Positions 57,068 through 64,000 of a stretch of DNA of 64,000 nucleotides are shown here, one piece after another. How positions within the stretch are numbered: the first letter of the stretch is position 1; each line of letters opens with the position of its first letter. The notes under the pieces were generated by a model. It was not told the DNA's origin, did not search any database, and saw only the letters and a list, made by a program, of their open reading frames with translations. The DNA comes from Bacillus sp. ISL-7 (GTDB lineage Bacteria > Bacillota > Bacilli > Bacillales_B > DSM-18226), in the NCBI RefSeq assembly GCF_018613065.1, contig NZ_JAGGQW010000069.1:1-64000 (forward strand), given 5' to 3'. A program made the position numbers and the translations under genes.

Positions 57068-58087
57068 TCAAAATTGGATTGGAGTAGTAGTATTTTCAAT
57101 TGGTTTACCTTCAAAGCCTTGTTTCTTTAAATAGTCTAGAAGTAATGGTAAATAAGCAAGAGTTTCCTTTCGCTCATGTAAAAGGATGACTAGCGGTCCA
57201 TTATGGTCTTTCTTTTGGTTTATTTGGTTGATAACGCTGTTGACATAGCGTTTATCCTTATAGTACCAATCCTTACTATCAATATTCCAGTCCCACATCA
57301 AATACCCATTTTCCTTGACGGCCTTTTTATACTCGTCTGTCATGTTTGGTACGCTGCCATAGGGTGTTCGCATAATAAAAGAATTGACACCTGACACTTC
57401 CTTTAAGGTGTTACGGTTTTGGGTTAATTCACTAAGCACTGATTCTTTAGATTTATAAAATTTCTTTTGACTGTGAGATACACTATGTAGTCCAAGCGTT
57501 TCACCCGTCTTGGTCATTAATTTAACCGCTTCAGGATATCTCTTTATATTCCCATCAATCATAAAGAATGTTGCTTTAAATTGATACTTTTCAAGAAGCG
57601 CAATTATCTTATCGGAAAAAGCTGCTGGACCATCATCAAATGTTAAATAGACAATTTTCTTACCACTAGTTCTTGGTTGTGTATTTTTTGGTTTAGACGG
57701 AGCTGCAATGGATTCCTTTGTCGGTGGTTGAGAAGTAGTTTTATCTTTTGTGGTGGGGTGTGCCACAGCTTTATTTGTAGTATGATTGTTTGGCACCTTA
57801 CTAGTCTCTCGTTCTTGCTGATTACTCCATATCACGGCTTTGTCTTGTTGCTTTCTTATTAATTCTTTTTCCAATTTTAAATCGTTTGTGTTCCGTACAA
57901 TCATCTCCGCTGACACATTTTTCTTTACAGGTAGATTAGTAACTTTATTTTTTTGATGATTTTTAGATTCATCACCTGCAGCTTTTGCTTGAAAATAATT
58001 ACTAACAAATATCCCTGTAAACAAAAAAACAACGGCAATGACAGCAATTAATGTCCCCTTCGACCAACCGCCTTTAAGTTTCCCCAT
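57068..58087 (-). CDS. Membrane-anchored polysaccharide deacetylase
   Basis: A 339-residue NodB-family deacetylase. One N-terminal membrane segment (14-32), a Lys/Thr/Pro-rich linker (40-140), then the catalytic domain: LTFDDGPA with catalytic Asp, HSVSHS metal ligands, and RTPYGSVP. Acts outside the membrane, probably on peptidoglycan or wall polysaccharide N-acetylglucosamine. RBS AGAGGG eight bases before ATG. Confidence 0.92.
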   Translation of the reverse strand: MGKLKGGWSKGTLIAVIAVVFLFTGIFVSNYFQAKAAGDESKNHQKNKVTNLPVKKNVSAEMIVRNTNDLKLEKELIRKQQDKAVIWSNQQERETSKVPNNHTTNKAVAHPTTKDKTTSQPPTKESIAAPSKPKNTQPRTSGKKIVYLTFDDGPAAFSDKIIALLEKYQFKATFFMIDGNIKRYPEAVKLMTKTGETLGLHSVSHSQKKFYKSKESVLSELTQNRNTLKEVSGVNSFIMRTPYGSVPNMTDEYKKAVKENGYLMWDWNIDSKDWYYKDKRYVNSVINQINQKKDHNGPLVILLHERKETLAYLPLLLDYLKKQGFEGKPIENTTTPIQF

Positions 58088-58592
58088 CGATCAATCCCTC
58101 TTTGATGTTTATTATTTTTCTTTCTCCATTATAGACGAAATTTTGACCAAAGTGTTACCAAACTATGAAAATATTACAATATTAATAAAAGGTGAATATC
58201 GGTATAAAACATGCTAAATTTTTGCTAACCTCAGGAAGGAAGATGGGTAGTCTTAAGCTGTATATGTTGATTTGCACTTATTGCTCTCTCTCACTCGCCA
58301 CTGCGTTTATGACGGGATTTTTCCTTATATTAGGTCAAGGCAATAAGGACATAGGTTCGGAAAAGACAAAAGCCCAATTTCTCAAGGAGAATTGGGTCTT
58401 TGTTTAAGGATTGGTGATGTTGTTACAAGAGGTTTTGCATTTCTTTGGAAGGGCAATCTATCATAAATCGGAAGGACGTTCACTCATTTTTTGTTCAAAC
58501 AACCTCCACAATTTGGTGCCTGACACCCATTGACAATGATTCTCATTATCTATAATATAACGGTATAGAGATTAATTGGAGGGGGATACAAC
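58088..58592. other. Intergenic region, no firm gene
   Basis: 505 bases. A 54-codon plus-strand frame (58243-58407, one hydrophobic stretch) overlaps its own likely terminator hairpin near 58375-58402 and is doubtful. A GGTG-CCTGA-CACC palindrome lies at 58515-58527. The right end holds the Fur-controlled promoter of the 155-residue gene. Confidence 0.55.
58530..58556 (+). promoter_or_regulatory. Fur-controlled promoter
   Basis: TTGACA (58530-58535), 15-base spacer, TATAAT (58551-58556). The spacer is filled by GACAATGATTCTCATTATC (58532-58550), which differs from the Fur consensus at two or three positions. Fur binding would block RNA polymerase directly. Confidence 0.82.
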
Positions 58593-59060
58593 ATGTTTAA
58601 CATGCTATATGGGTTGAAGGATATTCACACGGTTATTTCAAATCAACGTAAAATCGGCGGTGCGGCTGAGGCTGATTCGATTCGGTTATCATCAGGTGAA
58701 ACCTATCTAAACCCTGTGTTTACTAATGTTGATATCTCAAAAGGTCATTATGTTTCTGTTGGTTTCATTGATCAAGATGGTGCAAATGTCATTGTTCATG
58801 TCGATCAGATCGCTATTATTAAAGGCTTGCAGCACAAATTAATTTGTCAGCTCAATAATACTTATATTAAACAATATCTGTTGCACGATACATTGAAATA
58901 TTTACAAAAGTTATGTGAAGTGAATGAAGGTTTCGTTACGAGTTCATTTAAAAAAGAAGCGCTTAAACTTGTACGTGATATCAGTGTAAAAGAATTGAAA
59001 AACCATAATGTTTCGCTTCCATTCCCTGTTGAAGATAAATTAGTTCAATTATTTGCTTAA
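58593..59060 (+). CDS. Fur-controlled protein of unknown function
   Basis: A 155-residue soluble protein that I do not recognise. Residues 20-85 look like a beta-rich domain (GHYVSVGFIDQDGANVIVHVDQIAII), followed by helices (KQYLLHDTLKYLQKLCEV, KKEALKLVRDISVKELK). No signal peptide, membrane segment or encapsulin-targeting peptide; two cysteines (85 and 107 or so). RBS GGAGGGGG before ATG. Its promoter is covered by a Fur box and it converges on the encapsulin operon, so a role in iron storage or release is plausible but unproven. Confidence 0.8.
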   Translation: MFNMLYGLKDIHTVISNQRKIGGAAEADSIRLSSGETYLNPVFTNVDISKGHYVSVGFIDQDGANVIVHVDQIAIIKGLQHKLICQLNNTYIKQYLLHDTLKYLQKLCEVNEGFVTSSFKKEALKLVRDISVKELKNHNVSLPFPVEDKLVQLFA

Positions 59061-59062
59061 TA

Positions 59063-59096
59063 AAAACGCGGTCCGCCTTGTGCTGGACCGCGTTTT
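59063..59096. terminator. Bidirectional terminator at encapsulin locus
   Basis: AAAACGCGGTCC and GGACCGCGTTTT form a 12-base perfect stem with ten-base loop between the convergent unknown gene and the ferredoxin. Confidence 0.92.
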
Positions 59097-59101
59097 GCTA
59101 T

Positions 59102-59488
59102 TTATAGAATGACAGCTTGGCAAGCCAATCGATAGCCATTGTTTAATTCGTTCCCTAGCTTGATATGCTCTTGTTCATTTGGCTTCGATAGTCCTGAACC
59201 TTGCAGGACCTGTACGGTACATTGTCCGCAGGTTCCTTTTTGGCATTTATATTTGATTTGCTTCCCTTGGTTTAGGGCGGCATCAAGCAACTTTCCTTTA
59301 ACAGGTGTTATTTCGAATTTATTCTCGCCTTGGAGCACGATTATTTTTTCAGAGTAAGGTTCTTCCCTAATCGCATGGGATTGCTGTTTAGGTTCTTCTT
59401 TTTCAAAAAGGGTACTTGCGGGTGGGTGCTGTACAGGCGCCAATGAACCCGGAATGAGTGAGCCAACCGTAAAAACTCGTTTGTTCAC
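59102..59488 (-). CDS. [2Fe-2S] ferredoxin with N-terminal encapsulin-targeting peptide
   Basis: A 128-residue ferredoxin. Residues 6-12, FTVGSLI, repeat the cargo-loading peptide at the C-terminus of the IMEF cargo; a Pro/Gln linker (13-45) follows, then a plant-type [2Fe-2S] domain with Cys82, Cys87, Cys90 and Cys123 (YKCQKGTCGQC, RLACQA). By analogy to bacterioferritin-associated ferredoxin it would reduce stored ferric mineral to release iron from inside the shell. GTG start three bases after the encapsulin stop, so the two are coupled. Confidence 0.93.
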   Translation of the reverse strand: MNKRVFTVGSLIPGSLAPVQHPPASTLFEKEEPKQQSHAIREEPYSEKIIVLQGENKFEITPVKGKLLDAALNQGKQIKYKCQKGTCGQCTVQVLQGSGLSKPNEQEHIKLGNELNNGYRLACQAVIL

Positions 59489-59491
59489 CCG

Positions 59492-60340
59492 TTAATCCCC
59501 TATTGCCTCGAGTGTGCAAATTGCCCCTGGACGCTTAATTCTTAATACTACAGTTTCATATACACGGAAAGGGTGATTCATCCCTTCCTGGCCCATGTAG
59601 GCTGTATCAAAATCCTCTGATACGGCAAGATCCAGGTTATTTCGGCCTGTATTAAGGATCACTCCCGTTTTCCCTTTTAAAACTGGTGATTGGAACACGC
59701 CATCTGTCACAAGCTCACGAATATGTTCAATTTCTAAGACATTGGTATCTTTATGGACACGATGTATTAGCGAATAAAGCTCTGGTGCTAAGACGAGTGC
59801 AAACGGTCCATGATGGTTCATTTCGAGCAGTTTATTCCTTGCATCGACAATATCCTGAAATGCGGTTCCTGATTCATACCATTCACCAATCAAGTGCGTC
59901 AGCCGTCCTTGGACATTCATTATTCCAGGGATATCAAATTCTTTTGCTCCGTGAAAAATCATCTGGTCTTCCAGATTAGCGACGTCTCGAGCAGCATTTG
60001 CAGCTGGTGAAAAATCAATTGGAATATCGAGTACCTTGGTTTGTTCTATGTCGCGCCAATATAGGATGAAATCCTTGTAGAGTAAAGGAATCGTATGGTT
60101 TACCCGTTTACTTGTTTCGAATGTGGTATCAAAAGATCCCTGGAAGTCCATTTTCGCTTCTTGGTTTTCGATAAAGATGTCATTTGAGATGCTTTGCATG
60201 CCTCGTCCGAGCGGGCCATATAGTTCGATAAAACGACGGCCTATCAACTGTCTGCGTGCTGTTTCGATGACCGTTTTGTCTAATTGGGAGAATTCTTGGT
60301 CTGTTATCGGTGAATCCGGAAATAATTGCGATTTGTTCAT
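59492..60340 (-). CDS. Family 1 encapsulin shell protein (IMEF type)
   Basis: A 282-residue HK97-fold encapsulin. N-terminal helix region FSQLDKTVIETARRQLIGRRFIELYGPLG binds targeting peptides; the E-loop (YKDFILYWRDIE), DLEDQMIFHG-type segment and C-terminal DTAYMGQEGMNHPFRVYETVVLRIKRPGAICTL are all present. Length and context match the large T=4 iron-storage shells of Quasibacillus thermotolerans type. RBS GAGAGG before ATG. Cargo genes lie on both sides. Confidence 0.95.
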   Translation of the reverse strand: MNKSQLFPDSPITDQEFSQLDKTVIETARRQLIGRRFIELYGPLGRGMQSISNDIFIENQEAKMDFQGSFDTTFETSKRVNHTIPLLYKDFILYWRDIEQTKVLDIPIDFSPAANAARDVANLEDQMIFHGAKEFDIPGIMNVQGRLTHLIGEWYESGTAFQDIVDARNKLLEMNHHGPFALVLAPELYSLIHRVHKDTNVLEIEHIRELVTDGVFQSPVLKGKTGVILNTGRNNLDLAVSEDFDTAYMGQEGMNHPFRVYETVVLRIKRPGAICTLEAIGD

Positions 60341-60394
60341 GTTTCGATCCTCTCTTCATTTCGTTTTTATTTTTAGGTTAGTTTTATAGGTGTG

Positions 60395-60520
60395 GATTCC
60401 GCTGAGTCTGGGATTTATTCCGCCGATTGGATCGGGGATTCCGCCAAATCAGGATGGAATTCTGCTAAACTTGTTCGAGATTCAGCCAAGTTCTCAACTT
60501 ATTCCGCCAAACATCATAAA
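60395..60520. repeat. ATTCCGCCAA-type repeat array
   Basis: About five copies of ATTCCGCC(A/G)A-like words with spacers similar to those at 35.5 kb (for example TTGTTCGAGATT, TTCTCAACTTATTCCGCCAAAC). They lie between the IMEF cargo stop and the encapsulin start, inside the presumed transcript. Confidence 0.82.
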
Positions 60521-60559
60521 TCGTATGAGTTTAAGTCTATTTACTTATGTAAGTACTAC

Positions 60560-61132
60560 CTAAATTAAGCTCCCAACAGTAAACCCCTTTTTATATTTAG
60601 CTGAAGACACGACTGGGACAGCAGCCGATGTTGTACCAGATCGGTCTAAGTGGTCATGATCGTGATCATGATGGGCATGCGGGTCTATGTAGTCATTATC
60701 GAAACGTTTATTAATCTCCAGTAACATCGCCTTTACTTGCTGATAATCCCGGTAGGATACTTCCCGTAATTGGTTAAGCATCGTGCTGCGTTCCATATCG
60801 GTAAAGCGAAATAGGGCTAAATCGAGATGTTCCACAAAATTATGTAACCCGAATTTTTCGAGGTTCAACTCTTGCAAGAGCCGATTAAATTCATTATTGG
60901 TCGGTGCAAAATCTTTCTCGTCTTTTTCCCTTTCAAATTTACTGATCAGCGGAATCAGCTCTACTAATCGGGAAAGCCGCTGCTCCTCTTCTTCAAAAAT
61001 ATGATGGTAGTAAAGTCGTTCATGGTCATCGGTAGCGTTCTGAATGACCGGATCCAACATATTCATAAATTTTTCAATCGCATCTTTGGTTGTCGTAAAA
61101 ATTTGATAAAAAATCTTTAATTCCTCTTTCAT
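60560..61132 (-). CDS. IMEF iron-mineralising encapsulin cargo
   Basis: A 190-residue ferritin-like helical protein of the IMEF (iron-mineralising encapsulin-associated Firmicute) type. Helices at residues 1-33, 36-66, 78-110 and 113-145; acidic and His residues in YYHHIFEEEEQR and HNFVEHLD supply iron sites. A His/Asp-rich linker HAHHDHDHDH (152-161) is followed by a flexible stretch and the targeting peptide GFTVGSLI at the very end. ATG at 61132 is chosen: AGGGGTG six bases upstream. It oxidises Fe(II) inside the shell. Confidence 0.93.
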   Translation of the reverse strand: MKEELKIFYQIFTTTKDAIEKFMNMLDPVIQNATDDHERLYYHHIFEEEEQRLSRLVELIPLISKFEREKDEKDFAPTNNEFNRLLQELNLEKFGLHNFVEHLDLALFRFTDMERSTMLNQLREVSYRDYQQVKAMLLEINKRFDNDYIDPHAHHDHDHDHLDRSGTTSAAVPVVSSAKYKKGFTVGSLI

Positions 61133-61325
61133 ATTAAGCACCCCTAGTTCCTCAACTACTGTCATTATTGACGCTAGCGTGCGCTTTTAATACCTATTTA
61201 GCTTTAATTAGTTTGCGTTTTGTAACAATCATGTGACTGCTTAATAAGTGTATTTACGAGAATAACCCTTCTTCAATGAAACATAATAATATGGTTACAC
61301 CAATACCTTTAGGAGGAGATAAAAA

Positions 61326-62018
61326 ATGATGCAAAATCAACAGGGGCAAATGCACCAAAACATGCATACAGGGAATATACCTCAACAATTAAATCACGGC
61401 GGCCATGAAGTGTTCGATGTCCATGAGGTACTATCAGGTGCAATAGGGACATTAGACCAATACATGATGTTACGCCAACATGTAAAAGACCCAGAATTAC
61501 TTGATATTCTGGATCGCCAATATCAATTTATGCAGGATGAATATAACATTACTTTAGAATGTTTCAAATCGGGACAAGATCCTTCCAAACGAACTCAAAG
61601 CTATAAAATGAACCAAGGAAATGACTTTATTTATGGGTTAAAACCATCCCAGCCGAAAAAGCCGCTGCAATCCGTTTCTGAGCTTACTGATGAGTGTATT
61701 TCCAGCATGATGCTTGGATCTGTAAAATCAGGTGCATCGATGAAGACTATGGCAGCTTTAGAAGTTACGAATCCAGTTGTCCGTCGTGTGCTAGCTGACT
61801 CTGTTCCGAATTGCATTGAAATGGCCTATGAAATCTCGATTTATCAAAATAAACACCATTACTATCAAGTACCACAGCTTGCCGAGCAGGATATGAATCA
61901 ACTGCTTAATGCCTTCGCCCCTGCACAAGGAATGCCTCAAACTAACAATATGAACATGAATGGAAATATGAATATGAACATGAATGGAAATATGAATATG
62001 AACAACATCAATCATTAA
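61326..62018 (+). CDS. Spore coat protein, CotF-like, Met/Asn-rich tail
   Basis: A 230-residue coat protein with two CotF-like helical modules (residues 30-80 and 115-175) and a C-terminal tail of Asn-Met-Asn-Met-Gly units (NMNMNGNMNMN and similar). AGGAGG RBS. CATAATAAT at 61282-61290 loosely resembles a mother-cell -10. Divergent from the IMEF cargo gene. Confidence 0.82.
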   Translation: MMQNQQGQMHQNMHTGNIPQQLNHGGHEVFDVHEVLSGAIGTLDQYMMLRQHVKDPELLDILDRQYQFMQDEYNITLECFKSGQDPSKRTQSYKMNQGNDFIYGLKPSQPKKPLQSVSELTDECISSMMLGSVKSGASMKTMAALEVTNPVVRRVLADSVPNCIEMAYEISIYQNKHHYYQVPQLAEQDMNQLLNAFAPAQGMPQTNNMNMNGNMNMNMNGNMNMNNINH

Positions 62019-62038
62019 AATGATGTCATCATAAGACA

Positions 62039-62087
62039 AAAAGCTACCCTTTCTTATCATTTTGAATGAAAGAAAGGATAGCTTTTT
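62039..62087 (+). terminator. Terminator of spore coat gene
   Basis: AAAAAGCTACCCTTTCTT pairs with AAGAAAGGATAGCTTTTTT (one mismatch) around a 14-base loop. Confidence 0.85.
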
Positions 62088-62094
62088 TCAGATA

Positions 62095-62128
62095 TAAAAA
62101 AAGACCAGCATTTCTGCTGGCTTTTCTT
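62095..62128 (-). terminator. Terminator of ssrA
   Basis: Minus strand GCCAGCA and TGCTGGT stem followed by TTTTTTT, 13 bases beyond the tmRNA 3' end. Confidence 0.85.
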
Positions 62129-62140
62129 TCCACTATGTAG

Positions 62141-62495
62141 TGGAGACGGTGGGAGTCGAACCCACGTCCAAAGATATCGCCACTTAAGCTTCTACGAGTG
62201 TAGTCGATATATTGGTGTTTCGCTGATTCTTCTGCATATCGACCGGCGTCCGGTCAGCTAGCCTGGTTGTTCTCTTCCTTCATCCTCAGGCGGTGGAATC
62301 CGGCGTAGCCCACTTAGAGTGAGTCCCTTACCCTACCACATGGGCAATGGAGGGAGGAACCGCTATGCAGTATTAAGCTGCGAAAGCGAGGTTGTTGTTA
62401 GTTTTGCCAGTTATGGCTTTGACGTTTTAACGAGGCCGATCCCCTCGACTCGCGACCTAAGCTCAAACTACCCCTGTCGAATCCGTAGCGTCCCC
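62141..62495 (-). ncRNA. ssrA: Transfer-messenger RNA (tmRNA)
   Basis: Read on the minus strand: 5' GGGGACGCTACGGATTCGAC, the tRNA-like acceptor start; 3' GTGGGTTCGACTCCCAC T-arm and CGTCTCC acceptor end plus discriminator A. The tag reading frame GGC-AAA-ACT... ends GCA-GCT-TAA, so the degradation tag is AGKTNNNLAFAA with the first alanine from the charged tmRNA. Pseudoknots are expected between. The 3' CCA reads CTA in the DNA, so it must be added after transcription. About 355 bases; smpB lies just upstream on the same strand. Confidence 0.96.
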
Positions 62496-62679
62496 ATTAT
62501 AAAAGGAGCTGCAATCTAGTTAAAGATTAAAGCTGTAGACGTTAGGAAGCTCAACAATGTTCTTTGAGCAAATGTTACCGTCGCTCTCTTGGCGACAAAC
62601 TTATTATAACACACTGTAGGAATTTTTCAATTGTAAGTATCTGTAAAATAATTTCCAATTCAGCAACTGACGATTCAGA

Positions 62680-63147
62680 TTACATCTTCTGACGATCACG
62701 GAAGGCACGTTCGATTTCACGCTTGGCTTCTTTTTGCTTTAAGGATTCACGCTTATCATAATTCTTCTTACCTTTTGCGAGCCCAATTAACACTTTGCAA
62801 AAACCATTTTTCAAATAGAGCTTTAATGGAACAAGCGCATAACCTGCTTCCTTTGTTTCACCAATTAACTTACTAATTTCACGTTTATGTAATAGCAGTG
62901 TCCGTGTTCTTAATGGGTCGTGGTTAAAACGATTTCCCTGCTCATAGGGGCTGACGTGCATCCCGAATAGAATGGCTTCTCCATTTTGGATCCGTGCATA
63001 GGAATCCTTTAGATTTACTTTTCCGGCCCGAATCGATTTGATTTCTGTTCCCTGCAAGACAATTCCAGCTTCGTAGGTTTCTTCAATAAAATAGTCATGG
63101 TAAGCCTTTTTGTTTTGGGCAACCACTTTTCCTTCACCTTTTGGCAT
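62680..63147 (-). CDS. smpB: SsrA-binding protein SmpB
   Basis: A 155-residue tmRNA-binding protein for trans-translation. OB-fold core [29 protein letters not shown] and the C-terminal basic tail [23 protein letters not shown] that enters the ribosome. ATG at 63147 is chosen (GAGGTG six bases upstream) over an earlier in-frame start at 63156. Directly upstream of ssrA and downstream of rnr, a classic grouping. Confidence 0.96.
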   Translation of the reverse strand: MPKGEGKVVAQNKKAYHDYFIEETYEAGIVLQGTEIKSIRAGKVNLKDSYARIQNGEAILFGMHVSPYEQGNRFNHDPLRTRTLLLHKREISKLIGETKEAGYALVPLKLYLKNGFCKVLIGLAKGKKNYDKRESLKQKEAKREIERAFRDRQKM

Positions 63148-63239
63148 TTTTCTCACCTCGTCTTAAAATTTATTTTAGCAGAATATAGAAGCTACTACAA
63201 TTGAAAGAGAGCCCCACATGGAAGGCTCCCTTAACGCTA

Positions 63240-64000
63240 TCATTTATTTTTACGCTTTGTACTTTTGTTTTTTGGCACATTATCATAAAATTTACGTTTC
63301 TTCTTCACTTTATTACCTTGACTGCTGCCGCCTTCAGACTTTGCATTGGAATTGCCGCCTTGACCACGACCGCCGCCGCCTTGCTGTTTATTCCTCCGTG
63401 GCTTCTTGGTATCGCTGCCCGTACTGAAAACCTTTGGTGTTTCCGATCGTTCGCGACGCGGTGTACCCTTCATGCCCACAATTTCAAAATCAATCGCACG
63501 TTCTTCTTTATTGACTTTTACTACTCGAATGGTAATTTCATCGCCGATCCGGAACACATTTCCGGTTCGTTCGCCAATCATCGCGAGGTGGCGCTCATCG
63601 TAACGATAGTAATCATCCGTCATATAGCTGACATGGACGAGGCCTTCAATCGTATTGGGCAGCTCCACAAACATTCCAAAATTGGTGACAGAGCTGATAA
63701 TGCCGTCATACTCCTCGCCAATCTTGTCTTCCATGTACTCTGCTTTCTTCAAATCGTCCGTTTCTCGTTCGGCATCCACCGAGCGTCGCTCCATTTTTGA
63801 AGAATGATCCGCAATTTCAGGTAAGCGAGCATTCCATTTTTCCTGAGTGGTTGAATCCAGCTTTCCTTCGATTAAGTAGGTCCGGATTAAACGATGAACA
63901 ATTGTATCCGGATAACGGCGAATCGGCGAAGTAAAATGGGTATAGAACTCTGTTGATAAACCAAAATGTCCAAGACTTTCTGGATCATATTTGGCCTGTT
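63240..64000 (-). CDS. rnr: Ribonuclease R, C-terminal part (runs off the window)
   Basis: The last 252 residues or so of RNase R; the 5' part lies beyond the window end. Visible: the end of the RNB catalytic domain ([22 protein letters not shown]), the S1 domain ([24 protein letters not shown]) and a Gly/Arg/Lys-rich tail ending KSTKRKNK, typical of Bacillus RNase R. Degrades structured and tmRNA-tagged messages with SmpB-SsrA. No internal break. Confidence 0.96.
   Translation of the reverse strand, partial: QAKYDPESLGHFGLSTEFYTHFTSPIRRYPDTIVHRLIRTYLIEGKLDSTTQEKWNARLPEIADHSSKMERRSVDAERETDDLKKAEYMEDKIGEEYDGIISSVTNFGMFVELPNTIEGLVHVSYMTDDYYRYDERHLAMIGERTGNVFRIGDEITIRVVKVNKEERAIDFEIVGMKGTPRRERSETPKVFSTGSDTKKPRRNKQQGGGGRGQGGNSNAKSEGGSSQGNKVKKKRKFYDNVPKNKSTKRKNK

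Noticed and set aside
58243..58407. Small membrane protein ORF of 54 codons
   Set aside because: RBS overlaps the start too closely, the 3' end runs through a probable terminator hairpin, and no family likeness is seen.
60341..61325. Fur box in front of the IMEF cargo or encapsulin gene
   Set aside because: Both upstream regions were read for GATAATGAT-type sites and none close to consensus was found.
62141..62495. Protein-coding frame 62319-62519 on the plus strand
   Set aside because: It lies wholly across the tmRNA gene and its promoter side.

Overview
The window is chromosomal DNA of a low-GC, spore-forming member of the Bacillaceae. Gene order follows the Bacillus subtilis yut-yun-yur-yus-fad backbone very closely, the ribosome binding sites are strong AGGAGG types with frequent TTG and GTG starts, and there are S-box (SAM-I) leaders, a SigW-type promoter, Fur boxes and several spore-coat genes. 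The genus cannot be fixed from sequence alone; it is not B. subtilis itself, because metY, a tungstate transporter and an encapsulin locus are added to the backbone.

Layout. 0.1-10 kb: yutF-yutE, two small genes, yutD, yutC, lipA, lytH (yunA), yunB, yunC, yunD, yunE, yunF. 10-15.4 kb: the sufCDSUB iron-sulfur assembly operon on the minus strand. 15.7-20.3 kb: the methionine ABC transporter metNPQ and metY, each behind its own SAM riboswitch. 20.3-29.2 kb: yusD, a degraded NERD-like gene next to a group II intron fragment, yusE-yusF, yusG, gcvH, yusI and the beta-oxidation operon fadN-fadA-fadE, with a FadR-type operator over its promoter. 29.2-30.2 kb: yuzL and two spore-coat genes. 30.2-35.3 kb: a divergent Fur-controlled siderophore uptake locus (yfiY against yfiZ-yfhA-yusV-fhuF-like-yusU). 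35.8-39.6 kb: rodA-like gene, a DUF4931 gene, uppP and azoR. 39.9-43.2 kb: tungstate transporter tupABC behind a fused HTH/binding-protein regulator. 43.3-47.1 kb: one complete two-component system and one orphan histidine kinase. 47.1-53.4 kb: yuaF-floT (membrane microdomains, SigW promoter), a cystine-type ABC transporter, nadE and a thioesterase. 53.5-58.1 kb: DUF3231, CDF transporter, AI-2E family permease, polysaccharide deacetylase. 58.5-61.2 kb: the iron-storage encapsulin locus. 61.3-64 kb: spore coat gene, ssrA (tmRNA), smpB and the 3' part of rnr.

The most interesting system is the iron-storage nanocompartment at 59.1-61.2 kb: a family 1 encapsulin shell, an IMEF-type iron-mineralising cargo whose C-terminus is GFTVGSLI, and a [2Fe-2S] ferredoxin that carries the same FTVGSLI peptide at its N-terminus. 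This architecture is known from Firmicutes IMEF systems, so it is not wholly new, but the convergent 155-residue gene at 58.6 kb, which I do not recognise and which has a Fur box lying between its -35 and -10 elements, is a candidate uncharacterised partner. Iron is a theme of the window: siderophore uptake, the SUF system and the iron-storing compartment all lie within 52 kb.

Three intergenic arrays of short CCGCC/CCGAC-containing repeats (about 10.0, 35.5 and 60.4 kb) and scattered copies of an AAAGCGGAAGCGCC-type element are the main non-genic structures. No prophage, CRISPR array, intact insertion sequence, rRNA or tRNA gene was seen.
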